Assembly (NCBI GenBank): GCA_929200335.1
Contig: CAKMZG010000013.1
Coordinates: 1 to 6,788, forward strand
Source: an uncultured Alphaproteobacteria bacterium
GTDB taxonomy: Bacteria > Pseudomonadota > Alphaproteobacteria > Rhizobiales > Rhizobiaceae
Reading direction: 5' to 3'
Length of the DNA: 6,788 nucleotides
Shown here: one piece after another, positions 6,321 through 6,788 of the stretch
Layout of the letters: every line of letters starts with the position of its first letter
Position numbering within the stretch: position 1 is the first letter of the stretch
The notes under the pieces: generated by a model
What the model was told of the DNA's origin: nothing
Seen by the model: only the letters and a program-made list of their open reading frames with translations
Database searches by the model: none
Made by a program: the position numbers and the translations under genes

Positions 6321-6788
6321 TTAAACTTTGGGATTTGGTTGGCGGTATCGCCAATTAAAGAAGGTTTCTCCCATGCCAATTAAGGCAAGTATGAAGAGGG
6401 GGAAGCCAAATACGAGAGCCGAAATGTATATGCCTATGAGCAGCGGCAATCTATAAGATTTTCCGCGCGTCATTGCATGTGCAAAGGCTAGTGCCACAAG
6501 GGCAAATGCCATTAATAGGCTGCCTGCAAATGTTGCTGAGATTTGCCCAAAAATTTCTTGGCTCATTGAAATGGCGAATACAACTAAAACAAGCGGGATA
6601 GCGACTTGAGGCAAGCCTGCTGCATAGGGAATGTCGTCTTGTGGGCGTAGCATCATTTTGCTAGAGCGGGTAATTTTAGCTGCGATATGCAGGTTAATCA
6701 CAAACATCAAGAGCCAAAAAGCTGGCATAGTATAGGGCAAGAGCCTTGCATAAAACATAGAGAGCTTTTGGATGTTTTGATCCAATTC
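6321..6788 (-). CDS. DUF2232-family integral membrane protein, N-terminus beyond window
   Basis: The frame is open to the right edge (the last codon is GAA at 6788-6786), so 156 C-terminal residues are visible. The TTG at 6785 is an internal Leu codon and not a convincing start. Family members are around 300 residues. The visible part has about four hydrophobic segments: one around LLPYTMPAFWLLMFVINL, one around QVAIPLVLVVFAI, one around GSLLMAFALVALAFAH, and a long one from LLIGIYISALVFGF through FPLFILALIGMGE. It ends in a basic tail, NWRYRQPNPKV. The position directly before rplI, the hydrophobic profile and the C-terminal 'GMGE.FFNWR.R' pattern fit the DUF2232 protein found between rpsR and rplI in many alphaproteobacteria. 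Its function is unknown. It is cotranscribed with rplI, 21 bp apart. Confidence 0.8.
   Translation of the reverse strand, partial: ELDQNIQKLSMFYARLLPYTMPAFWLLMFVINLHIAAKITRSSKMMLRPQDDIPYAAGLPQVAIPLVLVVFAISMSQEIFGQISATFAGSLLMAFALVALAFAHAMTRGKSYRLPLLIGIYISALVFGFPLFILALIGMGETFFNWRYRQPNPKV

Noticed and set aside
6783..6788. TTG at 6785 as the start of the membrane protein gene
   Set aside because: The frame continues to the window edge, the family is about twice as long, and no ribosome binding site is visible. The gene is truncated by the window.

Overview
The window looks like a chromosomal core-genome segment of an alphaproteobacterium, most likely a Hyphomicrobiales (Rhizobiales) member with a fairly AT-leaning genome. 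The evidence is as follows. The order DUF2232 membrane gene - rplI - dnaB - alr - radA is a conserved alphaproteobacterial arrangement, with rpsF and rpsR expected just beyond the right edge. The DnaB and bL9 proteins carry alphaproteobacterial-type extensions. The dnaB leader holds an intergenic palindrome with CTAGAGC/GCTCTAG arms, of the kind scattered through rhizobial genomes. The aminotransferase has the TDDMYEHL motif usual in rhizobial aspartate/prephenate aminotransferases.

Every gene lies on the minus strand, so the window reads from right to left. At 6321-6788 is the C-terminal part of a polytopic DUF2232 membrane protein, cut by the window edge. It is followed 21 bp later by rplI (5649-6299), which ends at a strong intrinsic terminator (5591-5623). 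The leader of about 350 bp that follows has no gene but contains the rhizobial-type palindrome, a second small hairpin and presumably the dnaB promoter. Then come dnaB (3723-5237), alr (2482-3675, starting at TTG) and radA (1086-2474), spaced by 47 and 7 bp and probably one transcript. After a 77-bp gap lies a class I aspartate aminotransferase gene (1-1008), cut at the left edge so that its C-terminus is missing.

Functionally this is housekeeping: a ribosomal protein, the replicative helicase, D-alanine supply for peptidoglycan, a recombination/branch-migration ATPase, and amino-acid transamination. There is no mobile element, CRISPR array, tRNA, rRNA, toxin-antitoxin pair or defence locus. 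I see no new biological system here. The points worth a second look are small: the rhizobial palindrome in front of dnaB, the forced TTG start and altered active-site residues of Alr, the long acidic tail of bL9, and an aminotransferase following radA where cvpA-purF is often found in relatives.
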